The notes: generated by a model not told the origin, from the letters alone. A stretch of DNA of 64,000 nucleotides from Nonomuraea sp. PA05 (GCF_008086045.1 NZ_VSEY01000029.1:1-64000); one strand, 5' to 3'. Positions 7,383 to 16,852 are shown, counted from the first letter of the stretch. A program made the numbers and translations.

Positions 7383-8246
7383 GTGACGGACAGCTTCCAG
7401 GACTGGTTGCGCGAGCGGCTCCCGGCGCGCGGACTGCGCGGCAAGTCCGCCGCCGTCCTGGAGGTCCTGCTCTCGCAGCCGCGCAGGGCCGCGTTCGGGT
7501 CGGCCGGGGAGCTGGCCCAGCTCGCGGGCGTCAACGTCGCCACCGTCACCCGCACGGCGCAGGCGCTCGGCTTCGCCGGCTGGCCCGCCCTGCAACAGGA
7601 GTTGCGCGCCCGCTACCTGTCCTCGCTCAGCGCCGGCCAGGTCGCGGCCGAGCACCGGGGCAGCGGCTCGCCCAGCTCACGCTCGCTGCGCCGCGACCTC
7701 GACAGCCTGGCCCTGCTCAACCGGCGCCTGGACGAGAGCGTGCTGCTCACGATCGCCCAGGCCATCGCGGCGGCCCGCCGCACGGCGATCGTCGCCGACG
7801 GGAGCTACGCCGCCGTCGGGATCGCGCTGGCCCACAACGCCCGGCTGGCCGGCTACCCGGTGCAGGCCGTGACGGGCGGCGACGCGGAGCTGGCGAACGT
7901 GATGGCCGCGATCGGCGAGGGCGACGTGCTGATCGCGATCAGCTTCTGGCGGCTGTACGAGAGCACGGTGCTGGCCGCCAACGAGGCCCGATCGCGCGGC
8001 GTCCGCGTCTTCGCCGTGACGGACGCGGCCAGCCCGGCGCTGGCCGCGGCGGCGGAGGAGGTCGTGCTGGTGCCCGCCGAGGGCGAGGCGTTCTTCCCCT
8101 CGCTGACGGCCGGCATCGCCGTGGCCCAGGCGCTGGTCACGCAGCTCGCCGCGGTGGACCCGGCGCGTACGGGCGCCTCGATCGAGGCGGCGGAGGCGAT
8201 GTGGGCCAAGTTCGGCCTCCTGCACCGCCGCCCCGCCGCCCCTTAG
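7383..8246 (+). CDS. RpiR/MurR-family transcriptional regulator
   Basis: N-terminal RpiR helix-turn-helix (SAGELAQLAGVNVATVTRTAQALGFAGWPALQQELR, residues about 40-75), then a C-terminal SIS domain (IVADGSYAAVGIALAHNARLAGYPV, VLIAISFWRLYESTVLAANEARSRGVRVFAVTD), which senses phosphosugars or related metabolites in this family. GTG at 7383 is chosen because GGAAAGG precedes it at 7-9 bases; ATG at 7350 is the alternative. It diverges from the MFS/GAF/amidohydrolase operon and probably controls it through the TTGCAA repeat. Its stop overlaps the convergent thioesterase stop by 4 bp. Confidence 0.9.
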   Translation: MTDSFQDWLRERLPARGLRGKSAAVLEVLLSQPRRAAFGSAGELAQLAGVNVATVTRTAQALGFAGWPALQQELRARYLSSLSAGQVAAEHRGSGSPSSRSLRRDLDSLALLNRRLDESVLLTIAQAIAAARRTAIVADGSYAAVGIALAHNARLAGYPVQAVTGGDAELANVMAAIGEGDVLIAISFWRLYESTVLAANEARSRGVRVFAVTDAASPALAAAAEEVVLVPAEGEAFFPSLTAGIAVAQALVTQLAAVDPARTGASIEAAEAMWAKFGLLHRRPAAP

Positions 8247-8962
8247 CGGCCGCCGGGGCTCACGGCCTCGACGATCAGGTCGATCACCTCGGTACGGCGC
8301 GGCACCAGGTAGAAGTGGTCGCCGGGCAGGACGTGCAGCTTGAAGCCGCCACGGGTCAGCTCGGCCCAGCCGCCCGCGTTCGTGGCGTCCACCTCGGGAT
8401 CGTCGTCGCCGATGATGGCCGTGATCGGGCAGTCGAGCGGCTCGGCGGGGCGGCTGCGGTAGGTCTCGGCCATGCGGTAGTCGGCGCGCATGATCGGCAG
8501 GATGTACGAGCGCACCTCCGGCTGGTCGAGCAGCTCGGGCTCGGTGCCGCCGAGCCGCCGCAGCTCGGCGATCAGCTCCTGCTCGGTGCCCTGGTGGACG
8601 GTGCCGGGGCGGGGCACGTGCGCGGCCCGGCGGCCGGAGACGACCAGGTGGGCGGGGCGGACGCGGAGCGCCGTCTCGTACGCGACCACCGAGCCCAGGC
8701 TGTGCCCGAACAGCACGGCCGGGCGGTCGAGCAGCGGGCCCATGGCCTCGGCGACCTGGTCGGCCAGCAGGTGCGCGTCGTCCACGGGTGTCTCGCGCAG
8801 GCGGTCGGCACGGCCCGGGTACTGCACGGCGCGCACCTCCACGCTCGGCGGGAACGCCCGGTGCCAGTCTCTGAAGGCCGCGGCGGCGCCACCCGCGTGC
8901 GGGAAGCAGAACAGCCGCAGGGCGGCCTGCGGGCGGGGGTCGAGCGTGTGGAACCAGGTCAT
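8243..8962 (-). CDS. Type II thioesterase (GrsT/SrfAD-like)
   Basis: Stand-alone editing thioesterase of 239 residues, the type that removes stalled acyl groups from polyketide or non-ribosomal peptide carrier proteins. Motifs: LFCFPHAGG at residues 18-25, nucleophile Ser88 in GHSLGS, an Asp around 188 in GDDDPEVD and catalytic His216 in PGDHFYL. The ATG at 8962 follows GAGGAGC at a suitable distance. No NRPS or PKS gene is in the window, so it is an orphan that may act in trans on a distant cluster. Convergent with the RpiR gene, overlapping by 4 bp. Confidence 0.92.
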   Translation of the reverse strand: MTWFHTLDPRPQAALRLFCFPHAGGAAAAFRDWHRAFPPSVEVRAVQYPGRADRLRETPVDDAHLLADQVAEAMGPLLDRPAVLFGHSLGSVVAYETALRVRPAHLVVSGRRAAHVPRPGTVHQGTEQELIAELRRLGGTEPELLDQPEVRSYILPIMRADYRMAETYRSRPAEPLDCPITAIIGDDDPEVDATNAGGWAELTRGGFKLHVLPGDHFYLVPRRTEVIDLIVEAVSPGGR

Positions 8963-9126
8963 CCGAGCTCCTCGGGGGCGGCGGCTCAAGGTCACCTCCC
9001 ATCGAACCAGCCCGGCCGCGAGGAGCGCCACGGAGGCCCGGCCGTAAGCCCGCCGACGGGTCACCCCGGGAGGGGCTATGCGCACCCGCTGACGGACGTC
9101 ACCATCGGGAGCAAGCGCCAAGCGGC

Positions 9127-9151
9127 GGCCGGGGCCCCAGCGTCCCCGGCC
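9127..9151 (+). other. GC-rich hairpin in the leader of the 9185 gene
   Basis: GGCCGGGG and CCCCGGCC are perfectly complementary over 8 bp around a 9-nt loop. It lies in the 222-bp gap between the thioesterase start and the hypothetical gene. It could be a 5' UTR structure or simply GC-rich background; no T-tract follows. Confidence 0.3.
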
Positions 9152-9184
9152 CCGCGCCGGCTGACGGCGAGCCAGGAGGGTCCG

Positions 9185-9760
9185 ATGAGGCTTGTGGACC
9201 GTGCCGAGTACCTGGGCTACACGCCTGCCACCGAGAGCCGCCGGCTCATCACGAACGGCCTGCCCAAGGAGCTGCCGGAGACGCTCGGCGGCCGGCACCG
9301 CTTCACCCCCCTCTCCCTGTACGTCGGCGACCACCTGGCGGCCACGGCCTTCGCCCGGCTCGACGGGGTGGGGCAGTTCTGGCTGGACGTGTGGCTGCTG
9401 TCCCCCAAGCGCGGCCGGTGGGAGCTGCGCACGGGCAGCACCGTCGCGGCCGACCCGGCGGACGAGAACGTGCTGCGCCCGCGCCCCGGGTCCGCCGCGC
9501 TCAGCGGGCACGCCCACGCCGGGCAGAGCGCCCGCTACAACGCCAGCCCGGTGCCGTGGCTGCGCCGGCCCCACCGGTGGGTCCGCTACGGGATCGTGCG
9601 GCTGTCGGCCGAGGTGGGGGTGGTGCGGCTCGGGGAGCACGACGTCATGGTGCCGGAGCACGGGTTGCAGGCGCTGGCGTGGCGGGCGGGGCGCGCGGAC
9701 GTGGCGGTGGATCTGCTCGGGCACCGGGGTGAGCGCCTCTCGGCCCTCCCCCTGCGCTGA
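9185..9760 (+). CDS. Hypothetical protein, 191 aa
   Basis: Unrecognised soluble protein without signal peptide or membrane helix. It begins MRLVDRAEYLGYT and has a Trp-rich beta-like core (WLDVWLLSPKRGRWELR) and a mid-region with SGHAHAGQSARYNASPVPWLRRPHRWVRYGI. The ATG at 9185 is preferred because AGGAGGG lies 6 bases upstream; longer in-frame extensions lack a ribosome site. A GC-rich hairpin (9127-9151) sits in its leader. Neighbours (thioesterase, GntR) give no functional hint. Codon bias matches the region, so it is very likely a real gene. Confidence 0.65.
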   Translation: MRLVDRAEYLGYTPATESRRLITNGLPKELPETLGGRHRFTPLSLYVGDHLAATAFARLDGVGQFWLDVWLLSPKRGRWELRTGSTVAADPADENVLRPRPGSAALSGHAHAGQSARYNASPVPWLRRPHRWVRYGIVRLSAEVGVVRLGEHDVMVPEHGLQALAWRAGRADVAVDLLGHRGERLSALPLR

Positions 9761-9774
9761 CCCGGCTGCGGCGC

Positions 9775-10437
9775 TCAGGCGTCCAGGAGTGGCTCCAGCT
9801 CGGCGACCGCGTGATCACGATGGACGTTGAGCGTGGTCACGGCCTCGTCGGCGGAGCGGCGCCGCAGCGCGTCGAGCGCGGCCCGATGCTCCTTGACCAC
9901 CCGCTCCCGATTGCCCGCGTCGCCGTAGTACATCGACCGGTAGGCGTCTGTGGTGTCCCACAACGTCCTGATCAGCCGGGCCAGCCGGGGCATCCCCGCG
10001 CAGTCGAACAGCGTCATGTGGAACGTGCGGTTGGCCGACGCCATGGCGGCCACGTCACCCGCCGCGGCGGCCCGCTCGACCTCCTCCTGCGCCGCCTCGA
10101 TGCGGCCGAGGTCGTCGTCGGTGAGCCGGGCCACCGCCGCGCGCACGGCCTCCTCCTCCAGCAGCTCGCGGATGCGGTAGACCTCGCGCAGGTCGTCGAG
10201 CGAGAGCACGGCGACGCAGTAGCCCTTGTGCGGCTTGTACGTGACCAGCCCCTCGCCTTCGAGGGTCTTCAGCGCCTCCCGCAGCGGCACCCGGCTGACC
10301 TGCAGCTCCTCGGCCAGCGCGTCCTGCCTGATCGGGGCGCCGGGGCGCAGGCGGCCGGTGGTGATGGCGCGGCGCAGCTCGCCCAGCACGAACTGCTGGG
10401 CGGTGGGCGGCCTGCGTCGTGCCTCGTCCGGACTCAC
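9775..10437 (-). CDS. GntR-family regulator, FadR/FCD subfamily
   Basis: Winged helix-turn-helix at residues about 15-75 (RQDALAEELQVSRVPLREALKTLEGEGLVTYKPHKGYCVAVL), then an all-helical FCD ligand-binding domain (RIRELLEEEAVRAAVARLT, NRTFHMTLFDCAGM, VKEHRAALDALRRRSADEA) with the Asp/His residues that bind metal and carboxylic-acid ligands in this subfamily. It is the last gene of a leftward operon after the aldehyde dehydrogenase and CoA-transferase genes and overlaps the latter by 4 bp. It probably senses a dicarboxylic acid or acyl-CoA and controls the operon and the divergent glutaryl-CoA dehydrogenase gene. Confidence 0.92.
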   Translation of the reverse strand: MSPDEARRRPPTAQQFVLGELRRAITTGRLRPGAPIRQDALAEELQVSRVPLREALKTLEGEGLVTYKPHKGYCVAVLSLDDLREVYRIRELLEEEAVRAAVARLTDDDLGRIEAAQEEVERAAAAGDVAAMASANRTFHMTLFDCAGMPRLARLIRTLWDTTDAYRSMYYGDAGNRERVVKEHRAALDALRRRSADEAVTTLNVHRDHAVAELEPLLDA

Positions 10438-11558
10438 CGGTCCAATATCTCACGGAGCCACGCGTCGTCCTGCCCGAGCGCGGGCGGCGGGCGGTGGTAG
10501 GAGGGCGGGGTGGCGCTGAGCCGGACGGGGTGGGCGACCTGGCCGACGCCGTCGAGCTCGACGGCGGGTTCCAGGCCGAGGTCGGCGGCCAGGGTGAAGG
10601 CGGCGGCCAGGTCGTTGATCGGGCCGCACGGCACCCCGGTGGCGGTGAGCCGTTCGAACCACTCGTCGGCGGTGCGGGCGGCCAGGGCGGCGTTCAAGTC
10701 CGCGACCAGCGTCTCGCGGGCGGCGACCCGTCCGGCGTTGGTGGCGTAACGCGGATCTCCCGCGAGGTCGGGGCGGTCCAGGGCGGCGCACAGGGCCTGG
10801 TACTGGCGGTCGTTCCCGGCCGCGATCACGATCGGCCGGTCGGCGGCCTGGAACACCTCGTAGGGGACGATGCTCGGGTGCCGGTTGCCCATGGCGCGGG
10901 GGACGACGCCGGCGGCGGCGTAGGCGGAGGCGTGGTTGGTGAGCGCCGACAGCAGCGACGACAGGAGGGAGACCTCCACATGCTGACCGCCCCCGGACGT
11001 GTCCCGGTGACGCAGGGCCGCCATGATGCCCAGGGCGGCGTGCAGCCCGGTGATCACGTCCACCAGCGCCACGCCCGCCTTGGTCCCCGGCCCTTCGGGC
11101 TCGCCGGTGACGCTCATCAGCCCGCCGACGGCCTGCGCGATCAGGTCGTACCCGGGCAGCCCGGCTCCGGCCCCCGCCCCGAAACCGGTGATCGAGCAGT
11201 ACACCAGCCCCGGGTTGAGCTCCCGCAGCGCCTCGTATCCGAGCCCGAGCCGCTCCATCGTCCCCGGCTTGAAGTTCTCGACGAGCACGTCGGCGCGCGC
11301 CGCCAGGGCGCGGGCCGCCTCGGCGTCGGCCCGCAGGTCGAGGGCGACGGAGCGTTTGTTGCGGTTCACGCCGAGGAAGTACGTGGCATCCCCGGAGGAA
11401 GCGTACGGCGGGCCCCAGGCGCGGGTGTCGTCGCCGGTCTCCGGCCGTTCGACCTTGACCACCTCGGCCCCCAGGTCGGCCAGCAGCATGGTGCAGTAGG
11501 GCCCGGCGAGCACCCGACTGAAGTCGGCGACGAGCAGCCCGGAGAGCGCGCCGCTCAC
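10434..11558 (-). CDS. Family III CoA-transferase (CaiB/BaiF), probable glutarate CoA-transferase
   Basis: Class III enzyme that moves CoA between carboxylic acids through an aspartyl-CoA anhydride. Visible motifs: LAGPYCTMLLADLGAEVVKVE near the N-terminus, NRNKRSVALDL, VLVENFKPGTMERLG, and GYDLIAQA with candidate catalytic Asp138. The GTG start at 11558 overlaps the aldehyde dehydrogenase stop (GTGA). The organisation with an aldehyde dehydrogenase and a divergent glutaryl-CoA dehydrogenase resembles the succinyl-CoA:glutarate CoA-transferase step, making glutaryl-CoA. The substrate assignment is inferred from context; the enzyme class is clear. Confidence 0.88.
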   Translation of the reverse strand: MSGALSGLLVADFSRVLAGPYCTMLLADLGAEVVKVERPETGDDTRAWGPPYASSGDATYFLGVNRNKRSVALDLRADAEAARALAARADVLVENFKPGTMERLGLGYEALRELNPGLVYCSITGFGAGAGAGLPGYDLIAQAVGGLMSVTGEPEGPGTKAGVALVDVITGLHAALGIMAALRHRDTSGGGQHVEVSLLSSLLSALTNHASAYAAAGVVPRAMGNRHPSIVPYEVFQAADRPIVIAAGNDRQYQALCAALDRPDLAGDPRYATNAGRVAARETLVADLNAALAARTADEWFERLTATGVPCGPINDLAAAFTLAADLGLEPAVELDGVGQVAHPVRLSATPPSYHRPPPALGQDDAWLREILDR

Positions 11559-12988
11559 GCCGGCGACCCCAGGTAGACGGTGACGGTGCGGGTGTAGAAC
11601 TCCCTGGCGGCCCGGCCCTGCTCCTTGGGCCCGAACCCGCTCTGCTTGGCGCCGCCGAACGGCACGTACGGGAACGTCCCCGCCGACTCGGAGTTGACGT
11701 GCAGCACGCCCACCTCCAGCCGGTCCACCGCCGACAGCGCCACCCCGAGGTCGCGGGTGAAGACGGCGGCCGACAGGCCGTGCTCGCTGAGGTTGGCCAG
11801 CCCGAGCGCCTCCTCCGTGCTGGACGCCCGCACGGCCCCGACCACCGGCCCGAACAGCTCGGTGCGCCAGAAGTCCACCCCGGTGCCCGGCAGGTCGAGC
11901 AGGGTGGCTGGCACGAACCAGCCTTCGCGCTCCAGCGGCGCGGCACCGGCCAGCGGCTTGGCGCCCTCGTCCACGGCCTGCCGCACCCCGGCCGCCACCC
12001 GGTCGCGCGCGGCCGAGCTGACCAGCGGGCCCATCTCCACCTCGGGTGACAGCGGGTCGCCGACGACGAGCCTGGAGGCCCGTTCCGCCACCCGTTCCAG
12101 CAGCTCGTCGGCCACCTGGGAGGCCACGATGAGCCGCGAGGTGGCCGTGCACTTCTGCCCGGTGGACCGGAACGCGCCGAGGCAGACCTGCTCGGCGGCG
12201 TGGTCGAGGTCGGCGTCGGCGAGCACGACGGAGGCGTTCTTGCCGCCCATCTCGGTCTGCACCGGCTTGCCCAGCTCGCCGCAGCGGGCGATGACGGCCC
12301 GGCCGACGGCGGTGGACCCGGTGAACGACACGGCGTCCACACCGGGATGGTCGACGATGGCGGAGCCTGCCTCGCCCTCGCCGTACACGAGGTTGAGCAC
12401 CCCGTCGGGCAGCCCGGCCTCGGTGAGCGCCCAGGCGAGGCGATAGGCCAGCAGCGGCACCAGCGAGGACGGCTTCCACACCACGGTGTTGCCGTACGTC
12501 AGCGCGGGGCCGAGCTTCCAGGCGGGGATGGCGATCGGGAAGTTGAACGGCGTGATGAGCCCGGCGACGCCGATGGGCCTGCGGACGACGAGCACGCTCT
12601 CGCCGGGGCGCGGGGAGGCGAAGACCTCGCCGCTCTCCCTGTCGGCCTCGCTCGCGTAGTACCGCAGGATGCGGGCGGCGCCCCTGACCTCGGCGACGGC
12701 CTCGGCGAGCGTCTTGCCCTCCTCGCGGGCCAGCTCGGCGCCCCAGTCGTCGGCGCTCGCGTCCACAAGGTCGGCGGCCCCCGTCAGCACGGCGGCGCGG
12801 GCGTGGTGCGGGGTGGCGGCCCAGCCGGGCGCGGCGTCGCGCGCCGCGGCGATCGCCCGCTGCACCTCGCGCGCGGAGGCGAACCGGCCGCGCGCCACGA
12901 CCTCGGCGGGCCGCGCGGGGTTGGTGTCGGCGAACTCCTCGCCTTCGCCCTCGGCCCAGCGACCACCGATGAGATTCAGAACGTCCAT
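11555..12988 (-). CDS. NAD(P)-dependent aldehyde dehydrogenase, probable glutarate-semialdehyde-type
   Basis: ALDH superfamily protein of 477 residues. Catalytic residues: Asn149 in TPFNFP, general base Glu246 in TEMGGKN, nucleophile Cys280 in GQKCTATSR, and the C-terminal PFGGAKQSGFG. Overall it resembles alpha-ketoglutaric-semialdehyde and succinate-semialdehyde types. ATG at 12988 is taken as the start; a TTG two codons upstream is possible. The first gene of a three-gene leftward operon. With a CoA-transferase downstream and glutaryl-CoA dehydrogenase opposite, the simplest role is oxidation of glutarate semialdehyde (5-oxopentanoate) to glutarate, as in lysine or cadaverine breakdown. 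That substrate is inference. Confidence 0.9.
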   Translation of the reverse strand: MDVLNLIGGRWAEGEGEEFADTNPARPAEVVARGRFASAREVQRAIAAARDAAPGWAATPHHARAAVLTGAADLVDASADDWGAELAREEGKTLAEAVAEVRGAARILRYYASEADRESGEVFASPRPGESVLVVRRPIGVAGLITPFNFPIAIPAWKLGPALTYGNTVVWKPSSLVPLLAYRLAWALTEAGLPDGVLNLVYGEGEAGSAIVDHPGVDAVSFTGSTAVGRAVIARCGELGKPVQTEMGGKNASVVLADADLDHAAEQVCLGAFRSTGQKCTATSRLIVASQVADELLERVAERASRLVVGDPLSPEVEMGPLVSSAARDRVAAGVRQAVDEGAKPLAGAAPLEREGWFVPATLLDLPGTGVDFWRTELFGPVVGAVRASSTEEALGLANLSEHGLSAAVFTRDLGVALSAVDRLEVGVLHVNSESAGTFPYVPFGGAKQSGFGPKEQGRAAREFYTRTVTVYLGSPA

Positions 12989-13011
12989 GGTCAACGCACC
13001 CTAACTGTGCC

Positions 13012-13038
13012 ATATTGGATTTTCAATATTGGATCCAA
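13012..13038. promoter_or_regulatory. Candidate GntR operator region in the ALDH/GCDH divergent promoter
   Basis: The 66-bp gap between the two divergent genes carries ATATTGGAT twice (13012-13020 and 13026-13034), an inverted repeat ATATTG/CAATAT with a 6-bp spacer (13012-13029), and the perfect 10-bp palindrome TTGGATCCAA (13029-13038). This AT-rich dyad stands out from the GC-rich surroundings. It fits a FadR/GntR operator controlling both genes. The sites are visible; the link to the GntR gene is inferred. Confidence 0.55.
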
Positions 13039-13054
13039 AATACGGAGATCGCCG

Positions 13055-14218
<1,164 letters not shown>

Positions 14219-14221
14219 CAC

Positions 14222-15286
14222 TCAGCAGGTCTGCCAGGTCGCCTCGGTGACCTGGCAGGGCCCGCCCTGATGCACCCGCAGCCGCCCGGCCGGCAGGTCG
14301 AGGCCGATCGTCGCCACGGTCTCCCAGCGCTGGTTGATCGGCTGGGAGAGGTCGGGGTGGGCGCAGACGGGCGCGCCGTCGGGCTCGTGGCTGAGCATGG
14401 CCAGCGCCCGGCCGTTCACGTCGGCGACGCTCAGGCCCTCGACGTGCTCCTCCAGGTGCCGCATCCGGCGGTAGGTACCCGGCCGCTCGGTGGCGTGCCG
14501 CTCCCCCGCCGCCAGCTCGGGGTCCAGGAAGTGGTTGCAGTGCAGCAGGACGCCGTCGGGGCCGGGCGGGATGGCGGCCACCCCGGCCGGGGAGATCTCG
14601 ATCGAGGCGGCCTGGTGCTCGGTGACGACGGTGATGACGGTCGAGGCCGACACCCTGGCGGAGCGGGCGATCTCGGTCGCCTCCTCCACGGAGTTCGCCT
14701 CGTCGAGGATGCGGCGGGCGATCAGGTGCACGGGCACGCCCAGGTCGGCGGTGTCGGAGTCGTGGCGCAGGATGTTGAAGTGCACGCCGAGGCCCGCCGA
14801 GGTGACGCCGATCTTGGCCAGCGTCCCCGCCTCCGTGAACGTGCGCACGACCCGCCCCGAGGCCTGCTCGTACTCCCACAGCACCGGCGCGTCGCGCAGG
14901 TGGTCGTGCCAGTCCCAGGTCTGCACCGTGCGCGGCGGGCCGTCCTTCGGCAGCACCACGGAGGTCGAGCACTCGCCGTGCCCGACCATGTCGATGCCGG
15001 CCAGGATCTCGGTGCGGGCGTTGACCACGGCCACCTGCCACGGCTCCAGCCCGGCGCCCGCCGCGATGCCGGCGATCTCGTCGGCCAGCGGCGGCGCCCA
15101 GGCGGCGCTGGCGTCCAGCGCCCGCTCCCCCCACGCGCGCACCTGCGCCTCACCGGCTCCGGCGACCCTGAACAGGTCGGTGTAGCCGGCGAGGTTCGCG
15201 GTGACCTGCTCGCGCAGGTGGGTGCCCAGCTCTTTGCCACGGGCGCGGGGGTCGGTCTGGCTGGAGGTGAACGTGGGAAATGTCAT
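14222..15286 (-). CDS. C45-family acyltransferase/hydrolase (acyl-CoA:6-APA acyltransferase-like)
   Basis: N-terminal-nucleophile hydrolase family whose members cleave or exchange acyl-amide bonds. The 354-residue product shows KELGTHLREQV near the N-terminus, WQVAVVNARTEI, the predicted nucleophile Cys106 in GECSTSVV, and QTWDWHDHL soon after. Activation in this family needs self-cleavage before the cysteine; the preceding residue here is Glu rather than the Gly of the fungal enzyme. The ATG at 15286 overlaps the PaiB-like stop by 4 bp. It is the last gene of the amine oxidase/Dpp operon, suggesting action on an imported N-acyl or peptide-like compound. No beta-lactam cluster is nearby. Confidence 0.85.
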   Translation of the reverse strand: MTFPTFTSSQTDPRARGKELGTHLREQVTANLAGYTDLFRVAGAGEAQVRAWGERALDASAAWAPPLADEIAGIAAGAGLEPWQVAVVNARTEILAGIDMVGHGECSTSVVLPKDGPPRTVQTWDWHDHLRDAPVLWEYEQASGRVVRTFTEAGTLAKIGVTSAGLGVHFNILRHDSDTADLGVPVHLIARRILDEANSVEEATEIARSARVSASTVITVVTEHQAASIEISPAGVAAIPPGPDGVLLHCNHFLDPELAAGERHATERPGTYRRMRHLEEHVEGLSVADVNGRALAMLSHEPDGAPVCAHPDLSQPINQRWETVATIGLDLPAGRLRVHQGGPCQVTEATWQTC

Positions 15287-15867
15287 GACCTGTCCATCAA
15301 CTCGGCGAGCCTCGGGTTCTCGGCGGCGGCGGAGGCGCGGACACGGGCGTACCGCTCGGCGTCGATGTCCTGGCTCAGCTTGAACACGCTCTGCCGCGTA
15401 CGAACATGTACGCGAAAGGCCACTACCCCGGGCAGCAGCTCGCGGAACCTCTCCCGGGACGCGGGCGACGGCTCCCAGGACGGCGAGCGCAGCGACTCGG
15501 CCGCCGCCACCGTGGCCTCCACCACCTCCAGCGCGTCGTCGATCAGCTCCACCCGCCCTGTCACGTGCACGGCCGCGTAGTCCCAGGTCGGCACGGCCGG
15601 ATCGGTGCCGTACACGGTGGGCGAGACGTAACCGTGCGGCCCGGAGAAGACGACGAGCACCTCGGGCGAGGACTCGAAAGAGCGCCACTGCGGGTTGGCG
15701 CGCGCCATGTGCCCGATCAGCGTGCCCTCGTCGCCCAGCAGGACGGGCACGTGCGTGGCCGTGGGCACGCCGTCCACCGTGCTGACGACCAGGGCGAACG
15801 GGTTCTCCCTGATGAGCCGGGTCTCGTCGTCGGGATTCCTGGCCCCGTAACGAGGGGACGTCCACAT
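15283..15867 (-). CDS. FMN-binding split-barrel protein, PaiB-like
   Basis: The 194-residue product has the PaiB pattern: MWTSPRYGARNPDDETRLIRENPFALVVSTVDGVPTATHVP, then HMARANPQWRSF and PTVYGTDPAVPTWDYAAVHVTGRVELIDD. PaiB proteins bind flavin or heme in a split beta-barrel; in Bacillus they were described as regulators of protease and sporulation genes, and PaiA of the same locus acetylates polyamines. Here it lies inside the amine oxidase/peptide-transport operon, 4 bp after the P1 peptidase stop and overlapping the C45 gene by 4 bp. It may be a flavin reductase-like or sensory partner. Function open. Confidence 0.85.
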   Translation of the reverse strand: MWTSPRYGARNPDDETRLIRENPFALVVSTVDGVPTATHVPVLLGDEGTLIGHMARANPQWRSFESSPEVLVVFSGPHGYVSPTVYGTDPAVPTWDYAAVHVTGRVELIDDALEVVEATVAAAESLRSPSWEPSPASRERFRELLPGVVAFRVHVRTRQSVFKLSQDIDAERYARVRASAAAENPRLAELMDRS

Positions 15868-15871
15868 GCCG

Positions 15872-16852
15872 CTACTCCGCCGCGCTCAGGATGGCGTCCC
15901 ACGCGACCTCGGAGGCCAGCGTGCCCAGACCCGTGGGCTTGACGCCCTCCAGCTCGACCTCGTCGGTCGTCATGGCGAACATGGTGTCGCCGTCGGTCAG
16001 CGTGTGGAACGGCTGGATGCCCCGGTGCATCGAGCTGTGCACCTGGCGGCCCACCTGCAGCAGCTCGACGTCCGACAGCTTCACGTTGGTGACCATCACG
16101 GTCAGCGTCGTGTTGCCCATGACGGCCGGCGCCTCGGTCAGCTCGGCGTAGTCGGCGCTGGGGTGGCGGCGCTCGCCCAGCTCGGCGTGGTAGTTGCCGC
16201 GCACCACCCGGCCCTGCCGGTCGATCACCGCACCCACGGAGTTGACCACGGTCGCGACCAGCACCTTGATCTCGCCGAACGTGCCGAACGCGGCGCCCTG
16301 CCCGGCGAACTCGGCCCGGCCGAAGTCCACCTTGCCGGCGCTCGCCGTGCGCCCCGCGCCGCACCGGCCCACCGGGAACTCGCCCTCCTTCGCCCACCGC
16401 ACCGCGGCCCTGCCCAGCTCGGCGTCCGGGTAGACGGCCGTGTCGCGGCAGGAGAAGTCGTAGATCACCGCCCCGGACACCAGTTGCAGCTCGTCCCACT
16501 TGGTGAGGTTGTCGCGCTGCGACAGCAGCTCGTCGCTGACGCCCGCCGCCGCGGCCAGCCCGTACACCGAGCCGCCCGCCAGGCAGATGGCGTGGTTGTA
16601 GTCGTAGCCGCCGCTCATGCCGACCGCGCCGCCGCGCGCGTCCACGGCCGTGCGGGCGCCCTTGGGCAGGTGGATCACCGTGCAGCCGGTGGGGCCCTCG
16701 CCGTACTCGGCGGTGCCCACGCGCACGCCGGGCAGGTCGAACGCGACCGAGCCGCGCCCGGGGCTGGGCTGCGGGGTCAGCGGCAGGTCCGCGTTGCGCG
16801 GGACGCCTGGCGCGAACGCCGACGGCGTCGCGAGCCGGTGCTCGGTGGTCAC
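15872..16852 (-). CDS. P1-family peptidase (DmpA/BapA-like aminopeptidase)
   Basis: Self-processing Ntn-type aminopeptidase family including DmpA and beta-peptidyl aminopeptidases. The 326-residue product has GCTVIHLPKGARTAVDARGGAVGMSGG, the glycine-rich LAGGSVYGLAAAAGV and GNTTLTVMVTN, where Thr248 after Asn247 is the expected nucleophile released by autocleavage. Others in the family release D- or beta-amino acids from short peptides. Its GTG/ATG overlaps sit tightly behind the ATPase gene (4 bp), so it is co-expressed with the transporter. This supports a pathway for unusual peptides or amides. Substrate chirality cannot be read. Confidence 0.88.
   Translation of the reverse strand: MTTEHRLATPSAFAPGVPRNADLPLTPQPSPGRGSVAFDLPGVRVGTAEYGEGPTGCTVIHLPKGARTAVDARGGAVGMSGGYDYNHAICLAGGSVYGLAAAAGVSDELLSQRDNLTKWDELQLVSGAVIYDFSCRDTAVYPDAELGRAAVRWAKEGEFPVGRCGAGRTASAGKVDFGRAEFAGQGAAFGTFGEIKVLVATVVNSVGAVIDRQGRVVRGNYHAELGERRHPSADYAELTEAPAVMGNTTLTVMVTNVKLSDVELLQVGRQVHSSMHRGIQPFHTLTDGDTMFAMTTDEVELEGVKPTGLGTLASEVAWDAILSAAE

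Noticed and set aside
7378..7386. ATG-ACG-TGA minimal ORF overlapping the RpiR GTG start, like the mini-ORFs elsewhere
   Set aside because: GGAAAGG is too close to this ATG but well spaced for the GTG at 7383, so it is more likely ribosome-site overlap than a coupled leader.
9127..9151. Riboswitch in the leader of the 9185 gene
   Set aside because: There is one simple hairpin and no conserved multi-helix pattern of a known riboswitch.
8243..9760. Fragment of a natural-product cluster
   Set aside because: Apart from the thioesterase there are no synthase, carrier-protein or tailoring genes nearby; the other genes are regulators and catabolic enzymes.
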